DNA of 64,000 nt from the NCBI RefSeq assembly GCF_004362405.1, contig NZ_SNXE01000008.1, positions 163,295-227,294 of the forward strand. Direction: 5' to 3'. The translations under genes were made by a program, and so were the position numbers. Below, one piece after another: positions 1 through 8,731 of this stretch. Source of the stretch: Roseateles asaccharophilus. GTDB taxonomy: Bacteria > Pseudomonadota > Gammaproteobacteria > Burkholderiales > Burkholderiaceae_C. The stretch's first letter is position 1, and each line of letters begins with the position of its first letter. The notes beneath the pieces are model-generated. The model saw nothing but the letters and a program-made list of their open reading frames with translations. It did not search any database and was not told the DNA's origin.

Positions 1-1
1 G

Positions 2-1615
2 AACGTGGAGCTCAAGGACGGTGCGCTGACCATCAACAAGAACAGCACGGCGCGCGTGGTGCTGACGGCCAATAGCGACACCAAGCAGTACAACGGTGCA
101 ACTCAGTCGGTGAGTGGCTTCACTGTGACAGGCCTGCTGGGTGAGGATGCGGCTGACGTTGCCAAGGCCACCAGCGGTATCAGCGCCGGTGCGAGCGCGA
201 AGAATGCCGGCCGTTACAGCACGGCCTTCTCGGGTAGCAATGCCGAGCTTGAGCAGAATTACGCCAATATCGAGAAGGTGGACGGCGCGCTGACCATCAA
301 CAAGAACAGCACGGCGCGCGTGGTGCTGACGGCCAATAGCGACACCAAGGAGTACAACGGCGCGACTCAGTCGGTGAGTGGCTTTACCGTCATGGGTCTG
401 TTGGGTGAGGATGCGGCTGATGCTGCCAAGGCCACAAGCGGTATCAGCGCCGGTGCGAGCGCCAGGAATGCCGGCCGTTACAGCACGGCCTTCTCGGGTA
501 GCAATGCCGAGCTTGAGCAGAATTACGCCAATATCGACAAGGTGGACGGCGCGCTGACCATCAACAAGAACAGCACGGCGCGTGTGGTGCTTGCCGCTAC
601 CGGCGGTACTGTGGAGTACAACGGTAGCCTCCAAGCGGTCAGCGGCTTCACGGCAGAAGGTTTGGTGGGGGCTGACAAGGCCGATAACCTGGGCGTTTCG
701 TCTGGAGCGCAGGGGCGCAATGCCGGCCGTTATGGCACGGCATTCCAGAACACCGAGCAGCTTCAAGCCAACTATGCCAACGTGGAACTCCGTGATGCGG
801 TCCTGGTGATTGAGCCCAAGACGGTCACATTGGCTTCGATTACGGCAGCGGACAAGGTGTATGACGGCAGCACGGCGGCCAGCATTACCCAGGCCACTGT
901 GGTTGGCACAGTCGCGGGCGAGACGCTTTCGGTGCTCGGTGAAGGCCAGTTTGAAGACAAGAACGTCGGCCAAGCCAAGACGGTTAGCGTGGCGGACGTC
1001 CAGAGCCTGCGGCTGGTGAATGGTTCTGGTGACTGGCGCAACTACAAGCTGCAGACGGCGGGAGCGCTGACAAGCCGCGCTAGCATTACCCCAAAACTCC
1101 TGTCCGTGCTGGGTGGCAGCGTGGCCGACAAGGTGTTTGATGGCAATGTGAATGCGTCCTTCACGATGGGCCGGCTCGATGGCTTGGTTGGCCAGGAGAC
1201 GCTGGTGGTTCAAGGCATCGATGCCCGTTTCCGTGATGCCCAGGTCGGCAGCGACAAACCGGTCGATGTGCGACTCAGTCTTGCCAACGGAGCCAACGGT
1301 GGCCTCGTGTCCAACTACATCCTGCCGGAACAGCTCTACCGGGCCGCTATCCAGAGCTCTGACCAGCGGCCTGTCGATCCGCGGCCTATTCCGCCCAAGG
1401 ATGTTTCACCAAGCCGTGTGGCTTTCCTGCCACCTACTAGTGCAGGCGTTTCTTGTCGGGTGGAAGATTTGGAGGCTGAGTATCAACGCAGCGGTAGTGT
1501 TTCCGATGAACGGCTCAAGCAATGTGCTTGCGAACTGACTGAGGAGACCGGCGTGCTGATCTGTTATGCGCCGCAGTCCGAAACAGTCGCGGCAAACGTG
1601 GGGAAAGACCGATGA
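2..1615 (+). CDS. Two-partner-secretion exoprotein with MBG/YDG repeats (C-terminal part, cut by window start)
   Basis: The frame is already open at the first bases, so only the C-terminal ~537 residues are visible. They hold three copies of an ~88-residue MBG-like repeat (motifs DGALTINKNSTARVVL, YNG, VSGFT, NAGRY, QNYANI), then two YDG-type repeats (ADKVYDGSTAAS and ADKVFDGNVNAS) and a ~90-residue tail with four Cys (SCRVEDLE, QCACEL, LICYAP). MBG and YDG domains are typical of very large filamentous-haemagglutinin-family adhesins secreted by the TpsA/TpsB route. The TpsB gene follows with an ATGA overlap, which supports that role. Function as a surface adhesin or matrix protein is inferred from family and context. 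The N-terminal TPS secretion domain must lie upstream of the window. Confidence 0.85.
   Translation, partial: NVELKDGALTINKNSTARVVLTANSDTKQYNGATQSVSGFTVTGLLGEDAADVAKATSGISAGASAKNAGRYSTAFSGSNAELEQNYANIEKVDGALTINKNSTARVVLTANSDTKEYNGATQSVSGFTVMGLLGEDAADAAKATSGISAGASARNAGRYSTAFSGSNAELEQNYANIDKVDGALTINKNSTARVVLAATGGTVEYNGSLQAVSGFTAEGLVGADKADNLGVSSGAQGRNAGRYGTAFQNTEQLQANYANVELRDAVLVIEPKTVTLASITAADKVYDGSTAASITQATVVGTVAGETLSVLGEGQFEDKNVGQAKTVSVADVQSLRLVNGSGDWRNYKLQTAGALTSRASITPKLLSVLGGSVADKVFDGNVNASFTMGRLDGLVGQETLVVQGIDARFRDAQVGSDKPVDVRLSLANGANGGLVSNYILPEQLYRAAIQSSDQRPVDPRPIPPKDVSPSRVAFLPPTSAGVSCRVEDLEAEYQRSGSVSDERLKQCACELTEETGVLICYAPQSETVAANVGKDR
17..793 (+). repeat. Tandem 264-bp coding repeats (88 aa period)
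   Basis: The unit starts recur at 17, 281 and 545, an exact 264-bp period. The first two units are almost identical at the DNA level; the third starts identically but diverges after about 50 bases and is shorter (about 249 bp). The array probably continues upstream of the window. Near-identical units allow copy-number change by recombination and are a known weak point in short-read assemblies. Confidence 0.9.
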
Positions 1616-3267
1616 ATTGCAAGTTCAGGTTGCGCCAGTTGTCACTTGCGGCTGTGCTTTTGGCCGTGGGCATGTCTCATGCGCAAACAGCGGACCCCGG
1701 TGCGGTCCAGCGCGGCATCGAGGAATCAAGCATTCCGCCCCGACCTGCTGCACCTGTGGAAAAGCCAGTCGTACCCGATCAAAAGCTCTCTGATCGTTTG
1801 GTCGAGGTGCAGGTTGAGGGAGCAGTGCTGCAAGCAAAGGTCAGAGAGTACTGGCAGCAGAGCCTGGGACAGCCTGTTGGCCTTCAGCAGTTGCTGGCGT
1901 TTGAAACCTGGTTGGCGGATCAGGCACGTCGTGCTGGTTATCTGGCTTACGCTCAGTCTGAACTTGAAACGGTGGCAACTGGCGGGCATCGTCTCAAGGT
2001 TAGGGTCGTGGCGCCCAAGGTCAGCAAGGTGACCGTCTCGCTCGCGAAGGCTCCGCTTGGCGAGGAGTACCGTGAACGCATTGAAGCGCGTATCAATCGT
2101 GTGGTGCGGGTTGGTGAACTCCTCGACGTCCAACAGTTGGACGAGTATTTGCCGGCGAGCACCTTTGACTTGCCCGTAGATCTGTCTGTGGTGCTCAGGC
2201 CTATCGGACCGGAACAACTTGAACTGATGCTCGAGATCGGCCCTCGTGCCGCCCCACCTGGTACGGTGGAGGTGTCCGCCTGGCAGATCAACAACCATGG
2301 CCTAAGTCAGTATGGACGCCCCCAGTTCATGGGTTCTGTCAGCCAAGTGGGCCTGCGGCCGGGAGATCAATTCAGCCTTCTGGGACTTGGTTCTCAAGGG
2401 GTGGCTTTTGCGCGCGCCGAATACGATGCGGCAGTGCCGAATCTGTACGGGCGGCTTCGGACTTGGGCGAGCATTTCCTACACACGAACGATCAAAGGGG
2501 GCGCTGCCGCGGTTTCCGGCAGTTCGCAAGAGAACGGGGTGGGCTATGCACACATCCTGCCGCTGGCGAGCGCGCACCCGTGGAAGTCGCAATACAGCCT
2601 GAGTCGCCGAAAGACCGATAGCCGGCTTACTGGCACGGAGCTCGAGATCTCGAATATCGCTGACAGCCAGCTGCGATGGAACCTGAGCGCTGAAACCTTA
2701 CCGACGGCCTACCGGAATTGGCGTGCTGAATTGACCCTGGCGGCTGGCGACTACACCCATGTCAGCGGTGATCTGACCCCAGAGGGCGGGTATAGCTTTT
2801 TCCAGCTGGCCGGGCGCTATGGGTTTGCCCTCGGTGATGATGCCCGTTGGCGCATGGAGATGCGAGCGCGTGGGCAGTGGGCGTCCCGTAACTTGGACTC
2901 TTACAACCGTTTTGCCCTCGGTGGAGTGAACGGCGTGCGGGCCTACACAACTGCCGATGGCGTTGGCGATGAGGGCGCTCTGTGGAGTGTCGAGCTAAAC
3001 CGACAAATTGCTCCTACGCAGAACCTGGGGGTCTTCTACGACGGAGGGGTGATCCGGCCGAACAAGAACGCTCTCGCAGGTAGCCTCAATAGCAGTTACA
3101 CGCTCAATGCCGTGGGGGTGGCGTGGAACGGAAGTTATGGGAGTTGGGTGTGGCAGACGTCGCTGGCCAAAGGTTTTGGGGGCTACAAGAAGGCTGAATT
3201 CAATGAGCCTACCGAATCGAAGGCGAATGAGACGCGGCTTTATGCAGCACTTACCTACTACTTTTAA
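1612..3267 (+). CDS. TpsB/ShlB/FhaC-family outer-membrane transporter
   Basis: This 551-residue protein has the length and layout of TpsB transporters, which secrete their TpsA partner across the outer membrane. A signal peptide (basic MNCKFRLRQ, hydrophobic core, SHAQT cleavage region) is followed by a Pro-rich linker, a POTRA-like segment around residues 60-150, and a C-terminal half rich in amphipathic beta strands. The family motif VRAY occurs near residue 443, and the protein ends in aromatic residues (LTYYF), as outer-membrane barrels do. The ATG overlaps the TGA of the upstream exoprotein (ATGA), implying translational coupling and a dedicated pair. Substrate specificity is inferred from adjacency. 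Confidence 0.9.
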   Translation: MNCKFRLRQLSLAAVLLAVGMSHAQTADPGAVQRGIEESSIPPRPAAPVEKPVVPDQKLSDRLVEVQVEGAVLQAKVREYWQQSLGQPVGLQQLLAFETWLADQARRAGYLAYAQSELETVATGGHRLKVRVVAPKVSKVTVSLAKAPLGEEYRERIEARINRVVRVGELLDVQQLDEYLPASTFDLPVDLSVVLRPIGPEQLELMLEIGPRAAPPGTVEVSAWQINNHGLSQYGRPQFMGSVSQVGLRPGDQFSLLGLGSQGVAFARAEYDAAVPNLYGRLRTWASISYTRTIKGGAAAVSGSSQENGVGYAHILPLASAHPWKSQYSLSRRKTDSRLTGTELEISNIADSQLRWNLSAETLPTAYRNWRAELTLAAGDYTHVSGDLTPEGGYSFFQLAGRYGFALGDDARWRMEMRARGQWASRNLDSYNRFALGGVNGVRAYTTADGVGDEGALWSVELNRQIAPTQNLGVFYDGGVIRPNKNALAGSLNSSYTLNAVGVAWNGSYGSWVWQTSLAKGFGGYKKAEFNEPTESKANETRLYAALTYYF

Positions 3268-3302
3268 CTGGACGGCAGATCTCGAGCGGGGATCGACTTT
3301 GT

Positions 3303-4010
3303 ATGCATATCGCTTTGCTTGAAGACGAGCCAGATCTGGCCGCCGATGTACGCGCAATTCTGGAGCGCGAGGGGCATGTGGTCGTCACGTTCAGCAGCGG
3401 CAACCACATTATCAGGGGCCTTGCGAAAGAGCCTTTCGACTTGTTAGTGTTGGATTGGAATGTGCCAGGCCCTAGCGGGCTTGACGTTCTGATTCATGTC
3501 AGAAAGGAGTTGCAGTCTGCGGTGCCTGTGATGTTTCTAACCAGCAACTCGGCCGAGGATCAGATTGTTGTGGCACTGAATGCAGGCGCCGATGACTACT
3601 GTGGGAAGCCTCTACGCGCCTCTGAATTCACGGCCCGTCTGAGGGCCTTGGAGCGGCGCAGCCACATTGCCCGCGTGGGACGCACGGCTGAGACGATAGA
3701 GTTCGACGGCTATCAGTTCAATGAGGTCGAGCGATGTGTGGACATGGGCGCCGAGCAGGTCTTACTCACCGAGAAGGAGTTTGAGCTTGCGAAGTTGCTG
3801 TTTCAGAATCTTGATCGTCCCATATCGCGCTCGCAGATCATGGCGCATGTTTGGGGTCGGGAGGAGGACGTACTGTCGCGCACTCTCGATGTCCATGTCT
3901 CGTGGCTGCGGCGCAAGTTGAAGCTCGGGGCCGGCTTAGGCGGCTATCGATTGCTGGTTGTCCGTGGTTATGGGTATCGCTTGGTCAAGGGCGAGGAGGC
4001 CGCCGTATGA
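3303..4010 (+). CDS. OmpR/PhoB-family response regulator
   Basis: The 235-residue protein has an N-terminal receiver domain with the acidic pocket EDE (residues 7-9), phospho-acceptor D51 (LVLDWN), T80 and K102 (GKP). A C-terminal winged helix runs from about residue 125 to 230 (LLTEKEFELAKLL, HVWG, SRTLDVHVSWLRRKL, VRGYGYRL). Such regulators bind direct DNA repeats and act with a histidine kinase. The likely partner is the CHASE2 kinase two genes downstream in the same run. It begins 35 bp after the TpsB gene and overlaps the next gene by four bases. Its targets cannot be read from the window; control of the secretion operon is a reasonable inference. Confidence 0.93.
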   Translation: MHIALLEDEPDLAADVRAILEREGHVVVTFSSGNHIIRGLAKEPFDLLVLDWNVPGPSGLDVLIHVRKELQSAVPVMFLTSNSAEDQIVVALNAGADDYCGKPLRASEFTARLRALERRSHIARVGRTAETIEFDGYQFNEVERCVDMGAEQVLLTEKEFELAKLLFQNLDRPISRSQIMAHVWGREEDVLSRTLDVHVSWLRRKLKLGAGLGGYRLLVVRGYGYRLVKGEEAAV

Positions 4011-5317
4011 AGATTCGGGCAGCTTGGGCCTTCATGGGCCCAGTCGTTCTCACGAGCACTGCGCTGATGGCGGCGCCCGGTGCCGCGCCAGTTCCGAGGG
4101 ATGAGTTCGTCAGCTACGAGGTTCGCGCCGGGGACAAGCTCCAACAGCTTGTTGCACGCTATCTCGAAGGGGCGGGAGCCCAACAGAAGCTGGTTGAAAT
4201 CAACCGGCTCAGCAAGCCGGGCCTGTTGACGGTGGGACAAGTTTTGCTCTTTCCGCGCGATCGGTTGCGTCATGTTCCGGTCCCGGCTCAGTTGTCAAAA
4301 CTGAGCTGCACGCAGATTGTTGAGGTGCGCGGCGAACACAGCCGTTTGCTGCGCCAGGGGGATACCGTGGATCAGGGGGCTGTCTTGCGTGTTCCCGCGT
4401 CTTGCCAAGCTGTTCTTGCCGTTGAAGGGGCGGGCAGAATCAGTCTGCCGGCCGGGGCGAGCGTACGTCTTTCCGCTTTGCGGCGTAACGCACTCGAAGC
4501 TTCACCCGAGGTTCAGATTGAGTTGCTGGACGGCCGGATTGACATCGAAGCCCAACAGCGAGGGCCCAAGGATGCGCCGTTCAATGTGCGGACACCCACG
4601 TCCGTCGCAGGGGTCCGTGGCACTGCATTCCTGGTGGAGTTTGATGAGAGCAGTCGAATCACCCGTGTCGAGGTGTCGCAGGGTGTGGTGGGAGCCCGTG
4701 GACTCAAGGAGGGGCAGGAAGTTCGGGTTGGTGCAGGCCAGGGTGTGGTGATCAGTGCGGACGGACGCACACAGGGCGTCGAAACCCTGCCTCCAGAACC
4801 GAGAATTAGCGCACTTGAGTGGGTATCTGGACAGTGGCAGGCCGCATTCGAAACTTCAGACAGTGTCAGCACGGTGCGTGTTGATCGGTCCGATCAAGCC
4901 AATGGCCTGCCGGAGGCCACGTCGGCTGTATCGGCTCGGGATGCAATTCCTCTTGGTGAGCTGTCGCCACAAGCCGTATTCATCAGCCTCCAGTCGCAAA
5001 CTGCGGGCGGTTTGCAAAGTCCACGCCATCATGCGGCTCTTTGCAAGACGGCAGCGCCTGCGCCTGGGAGCGATGCATTGCCGCGTTGCCACGTGCGCTT
5101 TGACTTGTCCGGCCTTTCGCAGCCTCATCTGAGCGTGCAACGCCTGGGGGCTGGTGCTCCGACGGCAGTTGTGGATGGGCCGGTACAGAGTCGCCAGGCG
5201 CTACTCAGGGGATTGGTGCCCGGGCAGTATCAATGGTTCATCAGGGCTCTTGATAGTGAGGGCAGGCCGCAAAAATTGGAGGGGCGGTTTGAGTTGATGG
5301 CAGCGCGAGAGCCCTGA
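4007..5317 (+). CDS. Periplasmic LysM-FecR domain protein
   Basis: I chose the ATG at 4007, which overlaps the preceding TGA and gives a good signal peptide (MKIRAAWAFMGPVVLTSTALMAAPG); the frame is open further upstream, but that would overlap the regulator gene heavily. The 436-residue product has a LysM-like motif (YEVRAGDKLQQLVARYL, NRL, LTVGQVLLFP) at about residues 35-85. A FecR-type domain follows at about 150-250 (VRTPTSVAGVRGTAFLVEFD), then a ~180-residue tail of unknown fold. FecR domains in such proteins are thought to sense or relay envelope signals. It is found beside CHASE2 proteins in many proteobacteria, as here, so a role as accessory to the kinase is likely but unproven. Confidence 0.85.
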   Translation: MKIRAAWAFMGPVVLTSTALMAAPGAAPVPRDEFVSYEVRAGDKLQQLVARYLEGAGAQQKLVEINRLSKPGLLTVGQVLLFPRDRLRHVPVPAQLSKLSCTQIVEVRGEHSRLLRQGDTVDQGAVLRVPASCQAVLAVEGAGRISLPAGASVRLSALRRNALEASPEVQIELLDGRIDIEAQQRGPKDAPFNVRTPTSVAGVRGTAFLVEFDESSRITRVEVSQGVVGARGLKEGQEVRVGAGQGVVISADGRTQGVETLPPEPRISALEWVSGQWQAAFETSDSVSTVRVDRSDQANGLPEATSAVSARDAIPLGELSPQAVFISLQSQTAGGLQSPRHHAALCKTAAPAPGSDALPRCHVRFDLSGLSQPHLSVQRLGAGAPTAVVDGPVQSRQALLRGLVPGQYQWFIRALDSEGRPQKLEGRFELMAAREP

Positions 5318-7554
5318 TGCCGATTGCCCAGCCTTCGCCTGTGGCCACTCTCTGGCGCTGCTCTGCGGACCGGCGGCGCTTTTTGCTGGAGTGGTTTGCG
5401 TTGGCTGTGCTTGCGCTGGCAGCTGCTGTATTGCTGTGTGTGCGGGGCTGGGGGGGGAGCATCGGCCAATTGTTTTTCGATGCGGTTCAACGAATCGACC
5501 CGGCAGAGGCCAGTGCGCAGGTCCTCATTGTGGCCATTGACGATGCTTCGATTGATGAGCTGGGTGGCTGGCCAATTCCCCGTGACTCTTACGCAAAGCT
5601 CCTAGATCGTCTGGCCGATCCTCGTGAGAAACCTCGCTCCGTGGGGATCGATGTACTGTTCCTTGACCCACGTCCCGAGGATGCACAGCTGGCCCGGGCG
5701 ATGCGGGAGCATCGCGTGTATTTGGCCATGGAGTATCGCGCTGGCCCGGATGGTGTGAGAGATTTGTCGCGCAAGCCCAGTGCAGAGCTCGAGCGGGCTG
5801 CCACGGGCATGGCGCATATCAATCTCGCGTTTGAGAAAGACGGTGTGATCCGCGGTGCCAAGCTGATGGAGGGCACGGTACCCCATTTGGCGCTTGCTAT
5901 GTACGGAGCCGGGAGTTTTCCTGACTCGGTGGACAGCTATCGCAGGTTTCGCTTGTTCGATCCGGCGCGAGGGGTTCCGACCGTGAGTTTGTCGGACGTC
6001 CTGGAGGGGCGTACGCCTGCTGGATTGTTCAAAGATCGCCATGTCTTGGTAGGGGCCGTGGCGCCCAGCTTGGGCGACCACTATCCGACGGTCTATTCTG
6101 GAAGGGAGGGAGCCGGTACGCCAGGTGTCGTGCTGCACGCGGCGCTGCTCACCGGTCTGTTGCGGGGCGAATTGATCGAGCTTGCCCCGACATGGGTCGT
6201 TCTGCTTGCGACTCTGTTGGCCATCACCTTGGTGCTTGCTGGCTTGGTGCTATTGAGTCCCGGTCTTGAACTCCTGCTGAGCATGTTCGTCTTGGTCTCG
6301 ACCCTGCTGCTCAGTGGCTTGGTACTGGCGTGGGGGAACGTGTGGATTGATCCAAGTGCCGTGATCATTGTGGTGCTACTGATCAAGCCTGCATGGGCCT
6401 GGCGACGCATGGAAATGATTGTGAGTTTCATGCGGCAGCGCGCGGGTCTGATCATGTCCGGGCAGGAGGGCTGGGTGCCGGAAAAGCGCTCCAGCGAGCG
6501 ACTCGACACCGTGCTTCAGACATCGCGGCTGTTGGATCGAGCGATCCGGACCGTGAAGATGCACATGGGTTTCTTGCGCACAGTGCTGGATGCGAGTCCC
6601 AACCCCATGCTGGTCGTGGATCAAGAGCACGGCGTGTTGATGTGCAATACCCAGATGCAGGAGTTGCTACCGCCCATAGGAGAGGCAGTGCCTATCCCCT
6701 TGGCAACCCTGTTCTCGCACTTGCAGATGGACGGAGCGCACAGCTTGCCGCAGCTGGCCGAACGTCCCGTATTCATCAGTTTGGTTCAGCAGCATGGCAC
6801 CGAGCGCCACTTCATACTTCGAGCGGCGAGTCTGCCCGCGGAGCGTGGCGGTCAGTGGTTGTTGGCCATGGCTGACGTGACGGAGATGCGCAGTCTTCAG
6901 CTTCAGCGCGATATGACCTTGCAGTTGCTGACCCACGATATGCGAACCCCCGTTGCATCGATCATCGCCCTGTGCCGTCGAGATGTCGCGGGCACGGGCG
7001 CACAGGTGGAGCATGTGCTTGGCATCCAGCGCCATGCCCAGCGTTTGCTGCGCCTGATGGATGACTTCATCATTTCGATTGCGGCGGAGTCGCCCCGCTA
7101 TCAGATGAGTGAAGCCGTGTTTGACTTCCTGTTGGATGAGGCCATCGACGAGGTCAAGGATCTAGCGGAAAGCCGTCATATTGATCTTCACGTCAATGCC
7201 AGCGACGAACCGGCATTCCTGAGTTGCGATCAGCGATTGATCGTGAGAGTCCTCGCGAACCTCCTCGTCAACGCCATCCGGCATGGCCAGCCAGGCAGCG
7301 TCGTGAGCGTGAGCTATGCCCCCGTAGCAGTGCCTCCGGGATCTCGGTATCTTGAGTGCAAGGTTTGCAACCACGTGGCGCCGCGTAGCCGTCAAGCGGG
7401 TGCAGACGCACATCAGCGGGGTTTTGGGCTCGGGCGTCAGTTTGTTGAAACCGTTGTGCGTCGCCATGGCGGAGAAGTCACTTTCGAGGTGCCAGAGGTG
7501 GTGGGCCAACTTGCCAGTATCCGTCTTCGATTGCCGCTAGGCAGTGCGGCATGA
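5317..7554 (+). CDS. CHASE2-domain sensor histidine kinase
   Basis: This 745-residue membrane kinase starts inside the preceding stop (TGATG). It has an N-terminal membrane segment (about residues 24-46), an extracytoplasmic CHASE2 domain (about 50-285, with AIDDASIDELGGWPIPR), three membrane segments (about 288-365) and a PAS-like region (VLDASPNPMLVVD). A HisKA H-box follows with H540 (LLTHDMRTPVAS), then an HATPase domain with N-box NLLVNAIRHG and a GFGLGRQFV glycine box. CHASE2 domains are thought to sense unknown external signals. It probably phosphorylates the response regulator two genes upstream, with the FecR protein as periplasmic partner (inferred from the overlapping gene order). 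Confidence 0.9.
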   Translation: MPIAQPSPVATLWRCSADRRRFLLEWFALAVLALAAAVLLCVRGWGGSIGQLFFDAVQRIDPAEASAQVLIVAIDDASIDELGGWPIPRDSYAKLLDRLADPREKPRSVGIDVLFLDPRPEDAQLARAMREHRVYLAMEYRAGPDGVRDLSRKPSAELERAATGMAHINLAFEKDGVIRGAKLMEGTVPHLALAMYGAGSFPDSVDSYRRFRLFDPARGVPTVSLSDVLEGRTPAGLFKDRHVLVGAVAPSLGDHYPTVYSGREGAGTPGVVLHAALLTGLLRGELIELAPTWVVLLATLLAITLVLAGLVLLSPGLELLLSMFVLVSTLLLSGLVLAWGNVWIDPSAVIIVVLLIKPAWAWRRMEMIVSFMRQRAGLIMSGQEGWVPEKRSSERLDTVLQTSRLLDRAIRTVKMHMGFLRTVLDASPNPMLVVDQEHGVLMCNTQMQELLPPIGEAVPIPLATLFSHLQMDGAHSLPQLAERPVFISLVQQHGTERHFILRAASLPAERGGQWLLAMADVTEMRSLQLQRDMTLQLLTHDMRTPVASIIALCRRDVAGTGAQVEHVLGIQRHAQRLLRLMDDFIISIAAESPRYQMSEAVFDFLLDEAIDEVKDLAESRHIDLHVNASDEPAFLSCDQRLIVRVLANLLVNAIRHGQPGSVVSVSYAPVAVPPGSRYLECKVCNHVAPRSRQAGADAHQRGFGLGRQFVETVVRRHGGEVTFEVPEVVGQLASIRLRLPLGSAA

Positions 7555-7583
7555 TCCCTCACGAGCGGCAACGTCGGCGCACG

Positions 7584-7793
7584 TTAGAGCACCTGCATTG
7601 ATTTGCGCATTGAGTACGAACTGCTCAGGAGGCGTTTGGCTTCAAGCACATCCATGCCGCCTGCGCCTTGGCAAGCATCTATGAAGCGTTTGGGTGAAAG
7701 CCCATGTTTGTGAAGAATGCTTCTTGACTCGGCTGGAGCTTGCCGCAGCTCAGAAAGTATCTGGATCAGATTGGGGTTGCGGTCGTGGTTCAT
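7584..7793 (-). CDS. Small unknown protein (69 aa)
   Basis: I do not recognise this protein. The ATG at 7793 lies five bases after the stop of the 274-aa gene, suggesting a two-gene unit; no strong ribosome binding site is visible. The product looks helical and basic (MNHDRNPNLIQILSELR, HKHGLSPKRF, LEAKRLLSSS) with no signal peptide or membrane segment. An in-frame extension upstream exists but would overlap the neighbouring gene by over 140 bases and reads as low-complexity Arg-rich sequence, so I reject it. It converges with the CHASE2 kinase gene. Confidence 0.55.
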   Translation of the reverse strand: MNHDRNPNLIQILSELRQAPAESRSILHKHGLSPKRFIDACQGAGGMDVLEAKRLLSSSYSMRKSMQVL

Positions 7794-7798
7794 GAGGT

Positions 7799-8623
7799 TC
7801 AAAGACAGAAGTTGGCGGGGCTGGCTTGTCGTATGGAGTGATGCAATTCGGCCGATCCGGTCTGGCCGACGTCGTGTGTGCTTTCCTGCTGTACTCTCAG
7901 GGCTTCGATCGCCTTGTTCACCAGCCCCTCGTCGCACAAATAGCTGCTGACTTCCCGCGTCAGCGCTTCGATGACGATCTTGAGCGTCAGCGCTGGGTGC
8001 TTGCGTTCTTCGCTATTGATGTTGACGAAGACTAGGGTGATGCCGCGATGCATCAGCTCCGCGTAGTTGCTGCCCGCTGGCTGCAGTTCCAACTCTGCGG
8101 CCTCCAGGCTTTGCTGGCGTGACAAGATCCGCAGCACATCACAGCAAAGGTGCCTGATCACCTCGGTTTCCAGAAGTTCCATTTCCACCGATGTGGGCGC
8201 ACCGAAACCGGCACCCAGCCGGGCGTAACGGTGTGCTTCGAGGACGCGAGCGATGCGCTGTTCTTGAATCGATCGAGTGGGCGCTAGAACATTGTCGTAA
8301 CTGCTCCAGTTCGCCTCCCGCGCTCTTTGGAATGTGTAGTGATGAAGCTGATCCCGTTCGGGATCGCTCATCACTTCGGGGGCGTTGTGCGTGTCTTTGC
8401 CCTGCAGCACTTGGTTCTGCGATAGATAGTCCTTGGACCACTCGGCAATGAGCGAGGCAGCCGTTCGTGATCCTTCGGGTGCCGTCAAGCCCGCGCGGGC
8501 CAGCATGCGCGACATTTCGATCGCCACTTCCAGTGCTGGCTCGGCCTGTTGCAGAGTTCCGCTCACCGCTTTGGTGCGACGGTCATCAGCCGTGATGGAG
8601 TTCACGCTAAAGAGCATGTTCAT
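7799..8623 (-). CDS. Unknown soluble protein (274 aa)
   Basis: The start is supported by an AGAGG ribosome site six bases before ATG (start MNMLFSVNSITADDRR). No signal peptide or membrane helix is visible. The middle is predicted helical (VLEAHRYARLGAGFG, LLETEVIRHLCCDVLRILSRQQ), followed by a possible alpha/beta segment (GITLVFVNINSEER, ALTLKIVIEALTREVSSYLC). I cannot assign a family. It lies 108 bp downstream of the large TPR-GAF histidine kinase on the same strand, so it may be its output partner or a co-regulated effector, but there is no receiver motif. Base composition is slightly lower in GC than the housekeeping genes. Confidence 0.7.
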   Translation of the reverse strand: MNMLFSVNSITADDRRTKAVSGTLQQAEPALEVAIEMSRMLARAGLTAPEGSRTAASLIAEWSKDYLSQNQVLQGKDTHNAPEVMSDPERDQLHHYTFQRAREANWSSYDNVLAPTRSIQEQRIARVLEAHRYARLGAGFGAPTSVEMELLETEVIRHLCCDVLRILSRQQSLEAAELELQPAGSNYAELMHRGITLVFVNINSEERKHPALTLKIVIEALTREVSSYLCDEGLVNKAIEALRVQQESTHDVGQTGSAELHHSIRQASPANFCL

Positions 8624-8731
8624 GACTGCCTCTTTCTGTGCTGAATTGGTTGGTTCGGGGCTGCTGCGAGCAGGTGGCGTTGTCGCGCCCGAACCCTGTA
8701 CTGATCTATTCCCGGTGGCGTTTCTACGTTC

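Noticed and set aside
17-793. Regular repeats that could suggest a CRISPR array
   Set aside because: The 264-bp units are coding, in frame and continuous without spacers; they are adhesin domain repeats.
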